From: Promicromonospora iranensis
GTDB taxonomy: Bacteria > Actinomycetota > Actinomycetes > Actinomycetales > Cellulomonadaceae
Assembly (NCBI RefSeq): GCF_028994805.1
Contig: NZ_JAJQQP010000007.1
Span: 143,468-207,467, forward strand
Length of the DNA: 64,000 bases
Direction: 5' to 3'
Positions 26,258-34,858 of this stretch are shown piece by piece. Under the pieces are notes generated by a model that was given only the letters and a program-made list of their open reading frames with translations, ran no database searches and was not told the origin of the DNA. Position 1 is the stretch's first letter. Each line of letters begins with the position of its first letter. Position numbers and translations under genes: made by a program.

Positions 26258-27816
26258 GACTTACCTCCGTAGGTGGGCCACGCATCGAACTTGTCCGGCT
26301 CGACGCGCCACCGCATGAGGGTGAGCACTGCCGCTCCGACGACGAGGAGGACCACGGTGCCCCAACCCGCCACGCCGAGGTAGGTCTCCGCGTATCCCTC
26401 GTACCCGTCCTGGATCAGGCTGACGATGCGCGAGACGAGCATGTAGGTGAGCACCACCGGCCCGAGGACGATGATGCAGAAGGACCACCAGCGGCCCACC
26501 TGGAGCGTGGAGACCGAGTTCAGGTGGAACCGCATCTCGCCGGAGCGCCGCAGCACCCACCCGACGGCCACCGTCGTGGCCACCGCGGACGCCACGATGC
26601 CGATGTTGTTGGCCCAGTTGTCGACGGTGTCGAGGGCGATCAGGCCGGTGGTCGTCGAGAAGCCCACCACGGAGATCACCGCGGCCACGAGGCCGATGCC
26701 GACCGCGGCCCGCGTGCGCGTCCAGCCGAACTTCTCCTGGAACGACGCCGAGACCACCTGCAGGATCGAGATCAGTGACGTGAACCCAGCCATCACCAGG
26801 GAGCCGAAGAACAGCGCCCCGAAGAGAGGTCCGGCCGGCATCTCGGACACGATCGCCGGGAACGTGACGAACGCCAGGATCGGGCCGGAGATGCCCTCGA
26901 GCTCGGCGATGGCGACGGCCTGCTGGTTCGCGAGGAAGCCGAGCGCGGCGAACACGCCGATGCCGGCGAAGATCTCGAAGCCGGAGTTGGCGAACGCGAC
27001 CACCAGACCCGGTGAGGTCAGGTTGGCGCGGCGCTTCCGGTAGGAGGCGTAGGTGATCATGATCCCGAACGCGATGGACAGCGAGAAGAAGATCTGGCCG
27101 TAGGCGGCGATCCACACCGCCGGGTCCGCGATCGCACCCCAGTCCGGGGTGAACAGTGCGTTGAGCCCGTCGACGGCGCCCGGCAGGGTCAGGGACCGCA
27201 CGACCAGCGCGCCGAAAGCGAGGAACAGCAGGGGGATGAAGAGGAAGTTGACCTTCTCCACGCCCTTCGCCACGCCGGCGGCGAGCACCACGATCACCGC
27301 GGCCCACACGAGGACCAGCGGGATCAGCACCGCGGAGACGAAGTCGAGGGTGAACCACGGGTCCGCGCCGCCGACGTCGGCCAGCTGGAGGTAGCTACCG
27401 GTGAAGAAGGCCGCGGTGTCGTCGCCCCAGCTCAGGTCGAACGAGTACACGAAGAAGCTGAGGGCCCACGCGATGATCACCGCGTAGTAGACCGCGATCA
27501 CGAAGCAGATCATGACCTGGAACCAGCCCAGGCCTTCCAGCCAGCGCTTGACCCGGCGGAAGGCCAGCGGCGCCGAGCCGCGGAACCGGTGCCCGATCGC
27601 ATAGTCCAGGAACAGGATCGGGATACCCGCCGTCAGCAGTGCCACCAGGTAGGGCACCAGGAACGCGCCCCCACCGTTCTCGTATGCCACCCCCGGGAAG
27701 CGCCAGATGTTTCCCAGCCCGACAGCGGACCCGATCGCGGACAGGATGAACCCCAGCTGTCCGCTGAACTGCTCCCGCTTCTCCGGCTGCGCCGTAGTTC
27801 TCTGCGCGTCGCTCAT
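26254..27816 (-). CDS. metP: Sodium-dependent methionine/alanine importer (NSS family)
   Basis: A 520-residue neurotransmitter:sodium symporter homologue with about 12 helices, using the sodium gradient to bring amino acids into the cell. The first helix carries the sodium/substrate signature GFILSAIGSAVGLGNIWRFP and YENGGGAFLVPYL. GIPILFLDYAIGHRFRGSAP is typical of bacterial members. ATG with GGAGG eight bases upstream. The coupled small gene downstream points to the MetPS system rather than a tryptophan or tyrosine transporter. Substrate is therefore inferred from the partner. Confidence 0.9.
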   Translation of the reverse strand: MSDAQRTTAQPEKREQFSGQLGFILSAIGSAVGLGNIWRFPGVAYENGGGAFLVPYLVALLTAGIPILFLDYAIGHRFRGSAPLAFRRVKRWLEGLGWFQVMICFVIAVYYAVIIAWALSFFVYSFDLSWGDDTAAFFTGSYLQLADVGGADPWFTLDFVSAVLIPLVLVWAAVIVVLAAGVAKGVEKVNFLFIPLLFLAFGALVVRSLTLPGAVDGLNALFTPDWGAIADPAVWIAAYGQIFFSLSIAFGIMITYASYRKRRANLTSPGLVVAFANSGFEIFAGIGVFAALGFLANQQAVAIAELEGISGPILAFVTFPAIVSEMPAGPLFGALFFGSLVMAGFTSLISILQVVSASFQEKFGWTRTRAAVGIGLVAAVISVVGFSTTTGLIALDTVDNWANNIGIVASAVATTVAVGWVLRRSGEMRFHLNSVSTLQVGRWWSFCIIVLGPVVLTYMLVSRIVSLIQDGYEGYAETYLGVAGWGTVVLLVVGAAVLTLMRWRVEPDKFDAWPTYGGKS

Positions 27817-27864
27817 ACGTTGATCCTCCGAGAAAATCGCCCTGAACGCGATATCGTTGCCATA

Positions 27865-29130
27865 TCAATTTCCTTTCTCGAGCAGCTTCTCGACGTATCC
27901 GCCGCGGAACTTACCGGTCGGGTCGAGCCGCGCGGCCAGCTCCACGAAGTCGCCGAACCGTGGGTAGAGGGCCGGAAGCTCCGCCACCGGGACGGTGAAC
28001 AGCTTGCCCCAGTGCGGGCGGGCACCCAGCGGCAGGAGCGCCGCCTCCAGCTCGGGCAGCGCTGCCCGGACGGCCGGCCAGTCCTGCTTCCAGGTGAAGT
28101 GGAACGCGAGGCTGTCCTCGGGGGTGGTGCTGAGCCACTGGTCGTCACCGGCGATCGTGCGGATCTCCGACGTCAGGAGCAGCGGGCCGATCCGGTCCCC
28201 GAGCGCCCGCACGGCGCGGACGGCGTCGGGCCCCGCGGTGCGCGGCAGGAGGTACTCGGACTGCAGCTCCTCGCCGAGGGACGGCGTGAAGTCCAGCCGG
28301 AAGTGCGGCAGTCGCTCGAACCACGGCCCCGGCACCCCGCCCTGCTCGGTGCACGCGACGGCGGCGACGTTCGGCAGGGGGTGCATCGGCCCGGTCGCGG
28401 GCGTGGCGCCCAGCTCGACCGGGAGCGAGGGCGCCCCGCTGGTCGGGCCGGCCGAGACCCGCGACTTGCACCAGACCATGCGCACGTCGGGCTCGAACCA
28501 GCTCGTGAAGACGCTGACGGAGTAGGCGCTGCCCATCACGGCGTCGAGGTTCTCGAACAGCGCGTCCCACGGCAGACCGGTGAAGACGTCCTGGCGCACG
28601 TCGAACGACTCCACGGTGGCGAGCTCGACGCGCGTCACGATGCCGAGGGCGCCGAGCGCCACCACCGAACCCGGGAAGTCAACGTCGCCGCGACGCAAGG
28701 TCTGCATCTCCCCGGAGGCGGTCATCAGCTCCACCCCGACGACGTCGCCCGCCAGCGAGCGCGTCCCGTCACCCGAGCCGTGGGTGCCCGTGGCGACGGC
28801 ACCGGCGACCGAGATGTGCGGCAGGGAGGCCATGGCGCCGAGAGCCCGGCCCTCGGCGTTCAGGCCGGCGGCGACCTCGCCGTAACGGAGGCCCGCACGG
28901 ACCGACGCCACCCCCGTGCCGGGGTCGACCTCGAGGGACGGCCTGCCGTCGTCGAGCAGGTCGACCTGGACGTGAACGCCCGTCGTGTCGGCGACGTCGC
29001 AGAACGAGTGGCGCGAGCCGAGGGCACGGACGCGGGGCTCACCGGCGACGATGCCGGCGAGCTCCGCGAGGGTCCGTGGGCGCTCGATGCGCGCGGAGGA
29101 GTAGGTGAGGTTCGCTGCCCAGTTCTTCAC
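27865..29130 (-). CDS. aldO: Alditol (xylitol/sorbitol) oxidase, FAD-linked
   Basis: A 421-residue VAO-family flavoprotein close to Streptomyces AldO as I recall it. The N-terminal NWAANLTYSSARIERPRTL and the flavin-linking segment VRALGSRHSFCDVAD carry the His that bonds covalently to FAD. MASLPHISVAGAVATGTHGS forms the FAD pyrophosphate site, and the C-terminal RPHWGKLFTVPVAELPALYP is the family signature of the ALO domain. It oxidises polyols such as xylitol or sorbitol to aldoses and releases hydrogen peroxide. GTG start at 29130. It lies 48 bases upstream of metP on the same strand, but no functional link is obvious. Confidence 0.88.
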   Translation of the reverse strand: MKNWAANLTYSSARIERPRTLAELAGIVAGEPRVRALGSRHSFCDVADTTGVHVQVDLLDDGRPSLEVDPGTGVASVRAGLRYGEVAAGLNAEGRALGAMASLPHISVAGAVATGTHGSGDGTRSLAGDVVGVELMTASGEMQTLRRGDVDFPGSVVALGALGIVTRVELATVESFDVRQDVFTGLPWDALFENLDAVMGSAYSVSVFTSWFEPDVRMVWCKSRVSAGPTSGAPSLPVELGATPATGPMHPLPNVAAVACTEQGGVPGPWFERLPHFRLDFTPSLGEELQSEYLLPRTAGPDAVRAVRALGDRIGPLLLTSEIRTIAGDDQWLSTTPEDSLAFHFTWKQDWPAVRAALPELEAALLPLGARPHWGKLFTVPVAELPALYPRFGDFVELAARLDPTGKFRGGYVEKLLEKGN

Positions 29131-29194
29131 CGGACAAGGGTGCCACTCCTTCGACTGATCGGACGCAACCGACCAGACGGGGTACTGATCCGGC

Positions 29195-29599
29195 TCAGGC
29201 GCTGGCCGCGGCGCTGCGGACCACGGGAATTCGCTGGCTGATGCCGACCATGTCCAGGACCTCCATCACCACGGCGGACGGCTCACGGAGCAGCACGGGC
29301 GAACCCGTCTCCTCACCGAGCACGAACACCTGAAGGATGAAGGCCACCCCGGACGAGTCGATGAACGTGACATCCCGGGCGTCGACGATGACGGGGTCGG
29401 GATCGGGTCGTGCTGCGAGCGTGGCCATGGCCTCGCTCGCGTTCTCGCGCAGCAACGCGTCGATGTCACCCCAGAGGGTCAGCACCGTGCCCTCATAGGT
29501 GTTCCGGCAGGCGATACCGGATCCCGGGCGACCGGGAACCATGTCCTGCGCTGAGTCTGACGGGAGAGGGTCCATGGGGTCATTCGCTCCGTCCTGCAT
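29195..29599 (-). CDS. STAS-domain anti-sigma-factor antagonist-like protein
   Basis: A 134-residue protein with a ~30-residue polar N-terminus and one STAS domain. VIVDARDVTFIDSSGVAFIL includes the Ser of the DSSG motif that kinases phosphorylate in SpoIIAA/RsbV proteins. In that family the unphosphorylated form binds an anti-sigma factor kinase. No kinase or sigma-B-type gene lies next to it. ATG at 29599 is chosen because GAGG precedes it; an upstream in-frame GTG at 29626 lacks a site. It could instead be a stand-alone partition or signalling protein. Confidence 0.85.
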   Translation of the reverse strand: MQDGANDPMDPLPSDSAQDMVPGRPGSGIACRNTYEGTVLTLWGDIDALLRENASEAMATLAARPDPDPVIVDARDVTFIDSSGVAFILQVFVLGEETGSPVLLREPSAVVMEVLDMVGISQRIPVVRSAAASA

Positions 29600-29839
29600 T
29601 GGTCGGGCCTCGACTTCGCTAGACACTGACTGCTACACACTGGCTGGGACTCTGACTTGGACGCTTCTTGGTGCTCGCTGACCACTCCTTGGTCGGCAGG
29701 GGCAAGAATTGCCTAGGGCGAGTGTTCACCCGGCACATGGCTTCCGTCCACCCCCAAGGCGTTACGGTCACGTTGCACGGAGGAGAATTCCCGGCCTCCG
29801 CATCGTCGCGGGCCTGCTCGATCCCTGTCCGAGCGGACC

Positions 29840-30307
29840 TCAGACAGGGTCGGTCACGTCCGCAACCGTGGCGTCGAGCGCCGTCGTGAGATCGACGGCG
29901 TCAACCGTGGCGCCCACACCGTGCGCACCTCCGCCGATCGACACGGGCCCCGGCTCAGCGAGCCGGCAGTCCGCGACGACGGGCCACCTGTGGAACGACC
30001 CGAACGGGGTGATGGTTCCCCTCTCATAGCCTGTGACCTCGAAAGCCACGTCTTTGCTGGGCATCGAGAGCCGCGACACGCCCAGCAGCGCACGGAGCTT
30101 GGGCCACGAGATCTGGCGGTCACCGGGGACGAGCACGAAGAGGTAGTCGTCGTCCGCCCGGCGCACCACGATGGTCTTGATCAGCTTCGCCGGATCGACC
30201 CCGCGAGCGGCGGCTGCCTCGGCGAGGCCGGCGACCGGACCGTGCCGCGTCACCTCGAACGGGATGCCCGCCGCCTCCAGCGCCGCGATGGCACGTTGTT
30301 CGCTCAT
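29840..30307 (-). CDS. ybaK: YbaK/EbsC-family aminoacyl-tRNA deacylase
   Basis: A 155-residue single-domain protein of the YbaK/ProX superfamily, which removes mischarged amino acids (Cys, Ala or Ser) from tRNA. The key Lys is visible in KLIKTIVVR, followed by LFVLVPGDRQISWPKLRALLG and the Gly-rich GYERGTITPFG and GPVSIGGGAHGV. Length is normal. Weak ribosome site, yet the start fits the family N-terminus (AIAALEAAGIPFEV). It sits after the small gene at 30382 on the same strand. Confidence 0.9.
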   Translation of the reverse strand: MSEQRAIAALEAAGIPFEVTRHGPVAGLAEAAAARGVDPAKLIKTIVVRRADDDYLFVLVPGDRQISWPKLRALLGVSRLSMPSKDVAFEVTGYERGTITPFGSFHRWPVVADCRLAEPGPVSIGGGAHGVGATVDAVDLTTALDATVADVTDPV

Positions 30308-30381
30308 GAAATTCCCTATCCCGAAAAGGCGAGTCTTCGTTGTCTCGCAATATGGTCAAGACATCGCCGCCCGCGGGCAAC

Positions 30382-30540
30382 TCAGACGTCGTACTCGGTC
30401 CGTTCGGTACGCCAGTACTCGGCCCCGTCCCGGGTGCGCTGCACCAGACCGTGGTCCACCATCGCACGCCGCGGGTCACCGGCAGCACCGCTCGCCCGGT
30501 CCGCCTCGGCCCGGTCGCTCGGGGTCTGCTCGGTCGTCAC
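30382..30540 (-). CDS. Small coupled protein of unknown function (52 residues)
   Basis: Read directly from the minus strand: a GTG start at 30540 whose GTGA overlaps the stop of the carboxypeptidase gene, and TGA at 30384-30382. The sequence is hydrophilic, beginning MTTEQTPSDRAEADRASG and ending GAEYWRTERTEYDV. It has no membrane segment, Cys or known motif. Overlap with the upstream stop and continuous actinobacterial codon usage support a real gene, although no homologue is recognised. It would be produced with the VanY-type protein. Confidence 0.6.
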   Translation of the reverse strand: MTTEQTPSDRAEADRASGAAGDPRRAMVDHGLVQRTRDGAEYWRTERTEYDV

Positions 30541-32507
30541 GTGGCGATCATCCCTCGCTTCCTGACCAGGGTGAGCTCGTCGGGGCGAGTCGCGGCGAGC
30601 GCCGTGGGCGTCGTCCTGAACGAGCCGTCCGGGCCGCTCGCGTCCGCGTCCTTCTCTCCGTCAGCCTTGTTGGCCGCGTCAGCCACACATGCCTCGTCCG
30701 GCTCCTCCTCGACGGCTTCAGAGCTCGGAGCGGGCGTCGGCTGGGGGCTGCCGGTCGTGTCGGACGACAAGCTCGGGCTCGGCTCGGGCTCGTCGCTCGG
30801 ACAGGTCGGTTCGGACGGCGCCGGGTTAGGTTCCTCGCTGGGCTCCTGCGACGGTTCCTCGCTGGGCTCCTGCGACGGCTCCTCGCTGGGCTCCTGCGAC
30901 GGTTCCTCGCTGGGCTCCTCCGACGGTTCCTCGCTGGGCTCCTCCGACGGTGCCTCGCTGGGCTCCTGCGACGGCTCCTCGCCAGGCTCCGAAGGCGTCG
31001 GCTTCGAGCTGCCAGGCTTCGTCGGCTTGGACGGCGTCGGCTTCTGGGTCGGCTTCGACGGCTTCTGGGACGGCGGGTTGTCGCTCGGCCGGTCCGCCGG
31101 CTTCGCGGGCGGCTTGCGCACATCGCCATCGCCGTCGGACCCACCACTCGGCTTCGGGTCGAGTGCCGGCTTGTAGCGCGGGGTCGAGTCGTCGCTCGGC
31201 GTCCACGCCCCGACGTCGGACGGGTCGATCGCGCGGTTCGGGATCGAGCCCGCCGCGAAGAACTCGAAGTGCCAGGGCTCGGGCTTCGAGCCGTCGAGCT
31301 GGGCCCAGGACGGGTTGTCCCAGCCATAGTCCGGACCGTGCAGCCGCAGCCAGACGTACTCGGGCGAGTTGCCGCCGGCGATCGGGTTGCCCAGGTCCAC
31401 GGCGATGCCCCAGCCGTGGTTCGACGTGCCGGGGATAGCGGCGAGGTGCGGCTTGATACCGGCCAGTGTGACCTGGGCGTCGTAGGAACGGTAGGAGTCG
31501 GTGATCGGGATCGGGTAGCCGAACTCCTGCTCGAACAGCGTGCTGAGGGCGGCCAGCCGCTCCGCCGCGTCGCAGCGCAGCATGTGCCCGGGCGCGAACT
31601 CCAGCGGACACAGCACGCCGGCCGGGATGCGGCCGTTCGCGTACCCGGTGGTCGAACCGCGGAACGTGCTCACGACGTCGAGCAGGCTCTCACGCAGGGA
31701 GAAGCCCTGACGTTCCTCGGCCCCCTCCACCTCGACGAGCGCGTTCGGGACCGACGGGTCCAGCATGTTCGCGAGGCGGACCGCCGCGATCACCACCTCG
31801 TCGTAGGTGACGTAGCCGGCCTGCGGGTCCTCGTCGTGCGGGTCGATCACAGAGGTGCGCTCGTTCGACACCTGCACCGCGGGCGATTCCTCGTCGTCCG
31901 ACCAGGGCTTCGGGCGGACCTTCTGCTTCTCGGTGTCGCGGTCGGTGCCGTCCTGCTCGGCGCCATCCTTGTCAGCGTCATCCTGCTCGGTGCCGTCCTG
32001 CTCGGCCCCGTCCTTGTCAGCGTCCTTCTTCGTGCCGTCGTCCGCCGGGTCCTCGACGTCGTCCTGGGCGCCGCGCGCCACCGGCGCGTCCTCGACGCGC
32101 AGGCCCTTGTTGTTCTCGCCGAACGCCAGCTGCTGCATCTGGTAGGTCGTGTAGAGCATGCCGAGCTCGGCAGCAGCCTGGGCGACCGTGGGGCTGAAGT
32201 TGGGGCCCTGCTCCTGTGCCTGCTCTTCTGCGCGTTCGAGGACGGCGACGACCTGGGCCAGCGTGACGCCGGCGGGCGCGGTCTCGGTCTCGCCGACCGT
32301 GAAGCCCTCGACCAGCCCGTTGAGCCGGAGCGGCAGCTCGCCGTCGTTCCCTCCGGCGAGGTACGAGGCCGGGACGCTGGCAGAGGCGGTGAACAGCACG
32401 CCCACGGCGATCACGACGGCGAGGATCCCCGTCCAGGTGGGGCGGAGGAACTTGCGCAGGCCGGTACGGGACGGGTGCGGAGCTGGCCTCGTCACCTCGT
32501 CGCTCAC
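30537..32507 (-). CDS. VanY-type D-alanyl-D-alanine carboxypeptidase with repetitive Glu/Pro/Ser tail
   Basis: A 656-residue exported peptidase that should trim stem peptides of peptidoglycan. A single N-terminal helix (GILAVVIAVGVLFTASASVP) anchors it. Residues ~50-200 are helical and then acidic, with DKDGAEQDGTEQDD repeats. The M15B catalytic domain spans ~250-415, with zinc-site motifs SNHGWGIAVDL (near 360) and KPEPWHFEFF (near 410). The remaining 240 residues are disordered and contain a tandem SEEPSQEP block at ~503-559. There is no LPxTG anchor. GTG at 32507 with GAGGGGG upstream. The tail may span or bind the wall. Confidence 0.88.
   Translation of the reverse strand: MSDEVTRPAPHPSRTGLRKFLRPTWTGILAVVIAVGVLFTASASVPASYLAGGNDGELPLRLNGLVEGFTVGETETAPAGVTLAQVVAVLERAEEQAQEQGPNFSPTVAQAAAELGMLYTTYQMQQLAFGENNKGLRVEDAPVARGAQDDVEDPADDGTKKDADKDGAEQDGTEQDDADKDGAEQDGTDRDTEKQKVRPKPWSDDEESPAVQVSNERTSVIDPHDEDPQAGYVTYDEVVIAAVRLANMLDPSVPNALVEVEGAEERQGFSLRESLLDVVSTFRGSTTGYANGRIPAGVLCPLEFAPGHMLRCDAAERLAALSTLFEQEFGYPIPITDSYRSYDAQVTLAGIKPHLAAIPGTSNHGWGIAVDLGNPIAGGNSPEYVWLRLHGPDYGWDNPSWAQLDGSKPEPWHFEFFAAGSIPNRAIDPSDVGAWTPSDDSTPRYKPALDPKPSGGSDGDGDVRKPPAKPADRPSDNPPSQKPSKPTQKPTPSKPTKPGSSKPTPSEPGEEPSQEPSEAPSEEPSEEPSEEPSEEPSQEPSEEPSQEPSEEPSQEPSEEPNPAPSEPTCPSDEPEPSPSLSSDTTGSPQPTPAPSSEAVEEEPDEACVADAANKADGEKDADASGPDGSFRTTPTALAATRPDELTLVRKRGMIAT
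30829..30996 (-). repeat. Seven tandem 24-base units inside the carboxypeptidase gene
   Basis: Seven direct 24-base units with few substitutions encode eight-residue SEEPSQEP-like repeats in the tail. There are no spacers, so this is coding repeat expansion and not a CRISPR array. The last unit is degenerate. Copy number is likely to vary between strains. Confidence 0.85.
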
Positions 32508-32831
32508 GCGTCGCCCCCTCGGTCGGTGCGCCACTCCGTGGTGCAGTACGTGCGGTTCGGATCCTTGCACAGGACTATCACGCCCAGGTGAACTCAACCG
32601 GTGTAATTTTCACTCGGCCAGGGTGAAAGACCCCCGCCTACCCTCCACGGACGACGTCGGACTCGGACAGCTAGGACGCCCACGATCATCAAGGGTAACG
32701 ATTCGGGCGTACAACGCAATGAAGACTTCCGGGTGGATCTCGGGATGCTTCACACTGGCCCGCGTCCCAACGGGCGCACCTGCGCCCGCAGTCGAGCGGC
32801 TGCACCAGTGGCCGTGAAAGGAAAGTCCCTC
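32508..32831. other. Divergent intergenic region
   Basis: 324 bases between the VanY-type gene and the small membrane-protein gene, expected to hold both promoters. A weak inverted repeat TTTCAC (32608-32613) and GTGAAA (32623-32628) is present, with GGTGAACTC nearby at 32588. I see no gene, no convincing -10/-35 pair and no terminator. Confidence 0.4.
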
Positions 32832-33107
32832 ATGACCGAGACTCCGAGCGGACCTGCCGTCCAGGGCACAGCCCAGGACCCGCAGGCGAACACCCTGGCC
32901 ATCGTGGGCTTCATCCTCGCGTTCCTCGCGCCCCCGATCGGGATCGTCGTCTCGGCGATCGCGGCTTCGAAGGCAGGCAAGGCCGGCCTCGACAGCAAGC
33001 TCTCGAAGTGGGGCCTCGGCCTCTCGATCACCTTTACCGTGCTGTACCTCGTGCTGGTCGGCGTCGGCGTCTACACCGCGCTCTCCGTGTCGGCCGCCGC
33101 CATGTGA
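32832..33107 (+). CDS. Small two-helix membrane protein
   Basis: A 91-residue protein with two transmembrane segments (TLAIVGFILAFLAPPIGIVVSAIA split around PP, and LGLSITFTVLYLVLVGVGVY) joined by a basic loop KAGKAGLDSKLSKWG. The layout resembles DUF4190-type membrane domains. It is a paralogue of the C-terminal part of the next gene, sharing the loop and second helix. GGAAAG lies 5-10 bases before the ATG; the frame runs upstream without a better start. Function unknown. Confidence 0.75.
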   Translation: MTETPSGPAVQGTAQDPQANTLAIVGFILAFLAPPIGIVVSAIAASKAGKAGLDSKLSKWGLGLSITFTVLYLVLVGVGVYTALSVSAAAM

Positions 33108-33157
33108 TCCGAGCCCGACCCGGGCACCGTGGCGCGCCCAGCAGCGCCACGAGCAGC

Positions 33158-33195
33158 GCAGAGGCTGTCGCTCCCCGCGGAGCGACAGCCTCTGC
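33158..33195 (+). terminator. Terminator after the small membrane protein
   Basis: Perfect 17-base arms (33158-33174, 33179-33195) around a four-base CCGC loop, followed by GCTTGAGAG. One of the cleanest hairpins in the window. Confidence 0.85.
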
Positions 33196-33295
33196 CGCTT
33201 GAGAGCCTCTGATACCGGCCTATCCAAGACCATTTGGATACTCCACAATATGGCCTGACATTTCCTCAAACCTCAACCAGGGGAGCACGACCACC

Positions 33296-33814
33296 ATGAC
33301 CACGCCCGACACCACGACTCCCGAGGCCACTGGCGACGAGAACGCGGTAGCCACCGCCACCAAGGTCGTGGAGACCGAGCCTGCCGCGACGGCAGCGACG
33401 TCCGAGGCGAAGGCAGAGACCGAGGCCCCCACCACCGAGGCGTCGGCCACCGTGGCGCAGGCCGTGGGCACCGAGGTCGAGACCGCAGCCGCGCCGTCCC
33501 CGGCCGAGGCGGTCGCCGAGACCGCAGTGGCCGTGGCCACCCCCGCGGTCGCCGAGACCGCCGTCACCGCCCCTGCCGAGGACGTCGAGGAGGAGGACCC
33601 GCAGACCACGGTCTTCAGCCTCCTCACCTTCTTCCTCGCGGCCCTGCCGATCATCGGCGTCATCCTGAACGCCATCGCCGTCGCCCGCGCCGGCAAGGAG
33701 GGCTTCGACCTGTGGCTCGCCCGTTGGGGCCTCGCGCTCGCCATCATCGAGACGATCGGCGCCCTCGCACTGGTCGGCCTCGGTTACTACCTGGGTGTGC
33801 TGTCCGCGGGCTGA
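33296..33814 (+). CDS. Membrane protein with long Ala/Thr/Glu N-terminus
   Basis: A 172-residue protein. Residues 1-100 are a low-complexity stretch of Ala, Thr, Val and Glu without Lys clusters. The last 70 residues are two helices (TVFSLLTFFLAALPIIGVIL and LALAIIETIGALALVGLGYY) with the loop ARAGKEGFDLWLARWG. That loop matches the corresponding segment of the preceding protein, so the pair likely arose by duplication, one member gaining the extension. AGGGGAG lies 11 bases before the ATG. Function unknown. Confidence 0.75.
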   Translation: MTTPDTTTPEATGDENAVATATKVVETEPAATAATSEAKAETEAPTTEASATVAQAVGTEVETAAAPSPAEAVAETAVAVATPAVAETAVTAPAEDVEEEDPQTTVFSLLTFFLAALPIIGVILNAIAVARAGKEGFDLWLARWGLALAIIETIGALALVGLGYYLGVLSAG

Positions 33815-33849
33815 GCCTCCGAGCCAGGCTTCTTCCACGGTCCGACCAG

Positions 33850-33897
33850 GCCGGCCTGCTCGCCCGGTCCGACCGGACCCCGCGCGAGCAGGCCGGC
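33850..33897. terminator. Bidirectional terminator
   Basis: Fourteen-base perfect arms (GCCGGCCTGCTCGC and complement) with a second small hairpin GGTCC/GGACC inside, between two converging genes. Confidence 0.75.
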
Positions 33898-33992
33898 TGG
33901 AGGTCGGCAGCGACTGCTGTCCGACATCGGGCAGCACTGCAGCCGCTGCTCGACACCTGCTCGTACGGAGCGGCCCGCCCGTACGAGCCCGG

Positions 33993-34535
33993 TCAGACGC
34001 TCAGGCTGCTCCGGTGACCCGGGGGTCTGGCGCGGACGTGTGACAGCGCCGCGTAGAGCGCTCGTTCCGCGTCCCGCACGGCCTCGTAGGCGTCCTGGCA
34101 GGCGACGTAGCCCGCACATGCGAGGTCGAGCACGGCGATCGCAGCCCTGGACGTCGCTTCGGTCCGGTCCGGGTCGGCCCCGCCGACCTCCGCGAGCCCC
34201 GCCGCACACTGCCGGGCGGCACGCAGGTGCGACACCCCCGCGGCATGCCGGGCCTGCCCGGACTCGAGAGCCGAGGCGTAGACCTCGAGTACGTCCGCCA
34301 TCGCATCGAAGCCCGGCACACCGTCCCGGACGGTCCGTGCGCCGACCCGGAGCGCCACCGGGTCCCCGTCCGGCGGGCGGCTGACCGCCGTACCCCAACC
34401 GGACGCGGCGACGCGCAGGTCGTCGATCAGGCCGTCGACGTGCTCCGGGACGCTACTGTGCTCGAACGCCTGCCGGGTACGGCTCAGGCCGTTGATCCGG
34501 CTCTCGCACAGCGCGATGAGCTCACGGGACGTCAT
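33993..34535 (-). CDS. Hypothetical helical protein
   Basis: A 180-residue protein without a recognised family. It is predicted mostly helical (LIALCESRINGLSRTRQAFE, MADVLEVYASALESGQARHA, LDLACAGYVACQDAYEAVRD), polar, with no signal or membrane segment. The start at 34535 follows GAGCGGGCGG; the frame runs on to 34877 but that part overlaps the divergent GH76 start. Codon bias is consistent with coding, but with no homologue recognised, existence of the gene is only fairly likely. Confidence 0.55.
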   Translation of the reverse strand: MTSRELIALCESRINGLSRTRQAFEHSSVPEHVDGLIDDLRVAASGWGTAVSRPPDGDPVALRVGARTVRDGVPGFDAMADVLEVYASALESGQARHAAGVSHLRAARQCAAGLAEVGGADPDRTEATSRAAIAVLDLACAGYVACQDAYEAVRDAERALYAALSHVRARPPGHRSSLSV

Positions 34536-34858
34536 GCCCGCCCGCTCGGTACGTCGGTGCCGCCTACGGTCCGCGACGCCGTGGTCCGCACGTCCGCGTC
34601 GGCCGTCAAGCTGTCTGCCATACCGCTCCCCTCGGGCATCCCGGTGCGCGTCACAGGAATCTCGAAAGCCTACGGAGGCGGTGCCCATCGCGACATGGGG
34701 AGCCATCCCCATGTCGGTGGCGCTCGCGCCTGACCCTTGACGTACCACCGGTTCGGGGTGAATCTTGTCGGGCCGGGGCCCGGCCCGGGCCGTCTTCTGG
34801 CCGCTCCACCGCTCCACCTCTCCCCTGACGGAAGCAAGGACGAGCACGAGGAGTTCCG
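34536..34858. other. Divergent intergenic region with a perfect hairpin
   Basis: 323 bases between the hypothetical gene and the GH76 gene. At 34691-34716 a perfect inverted repeat CGACATGGGGA / TCCCCATGTCG with a GCCA spacer is placed about 145 bases before the GH76 start. It may be an operator for a carbohydrate regulator or a transcript hairpin. Nothing else is evident. Confidence 0.45.

Noticed and set aside
30829-30996. Regular 24-base repeats that could suggest a CRISPR array
   Set aside because: Units are directly adjacent with no unique spacers, keep the reading frame and encode a peptide repeat.
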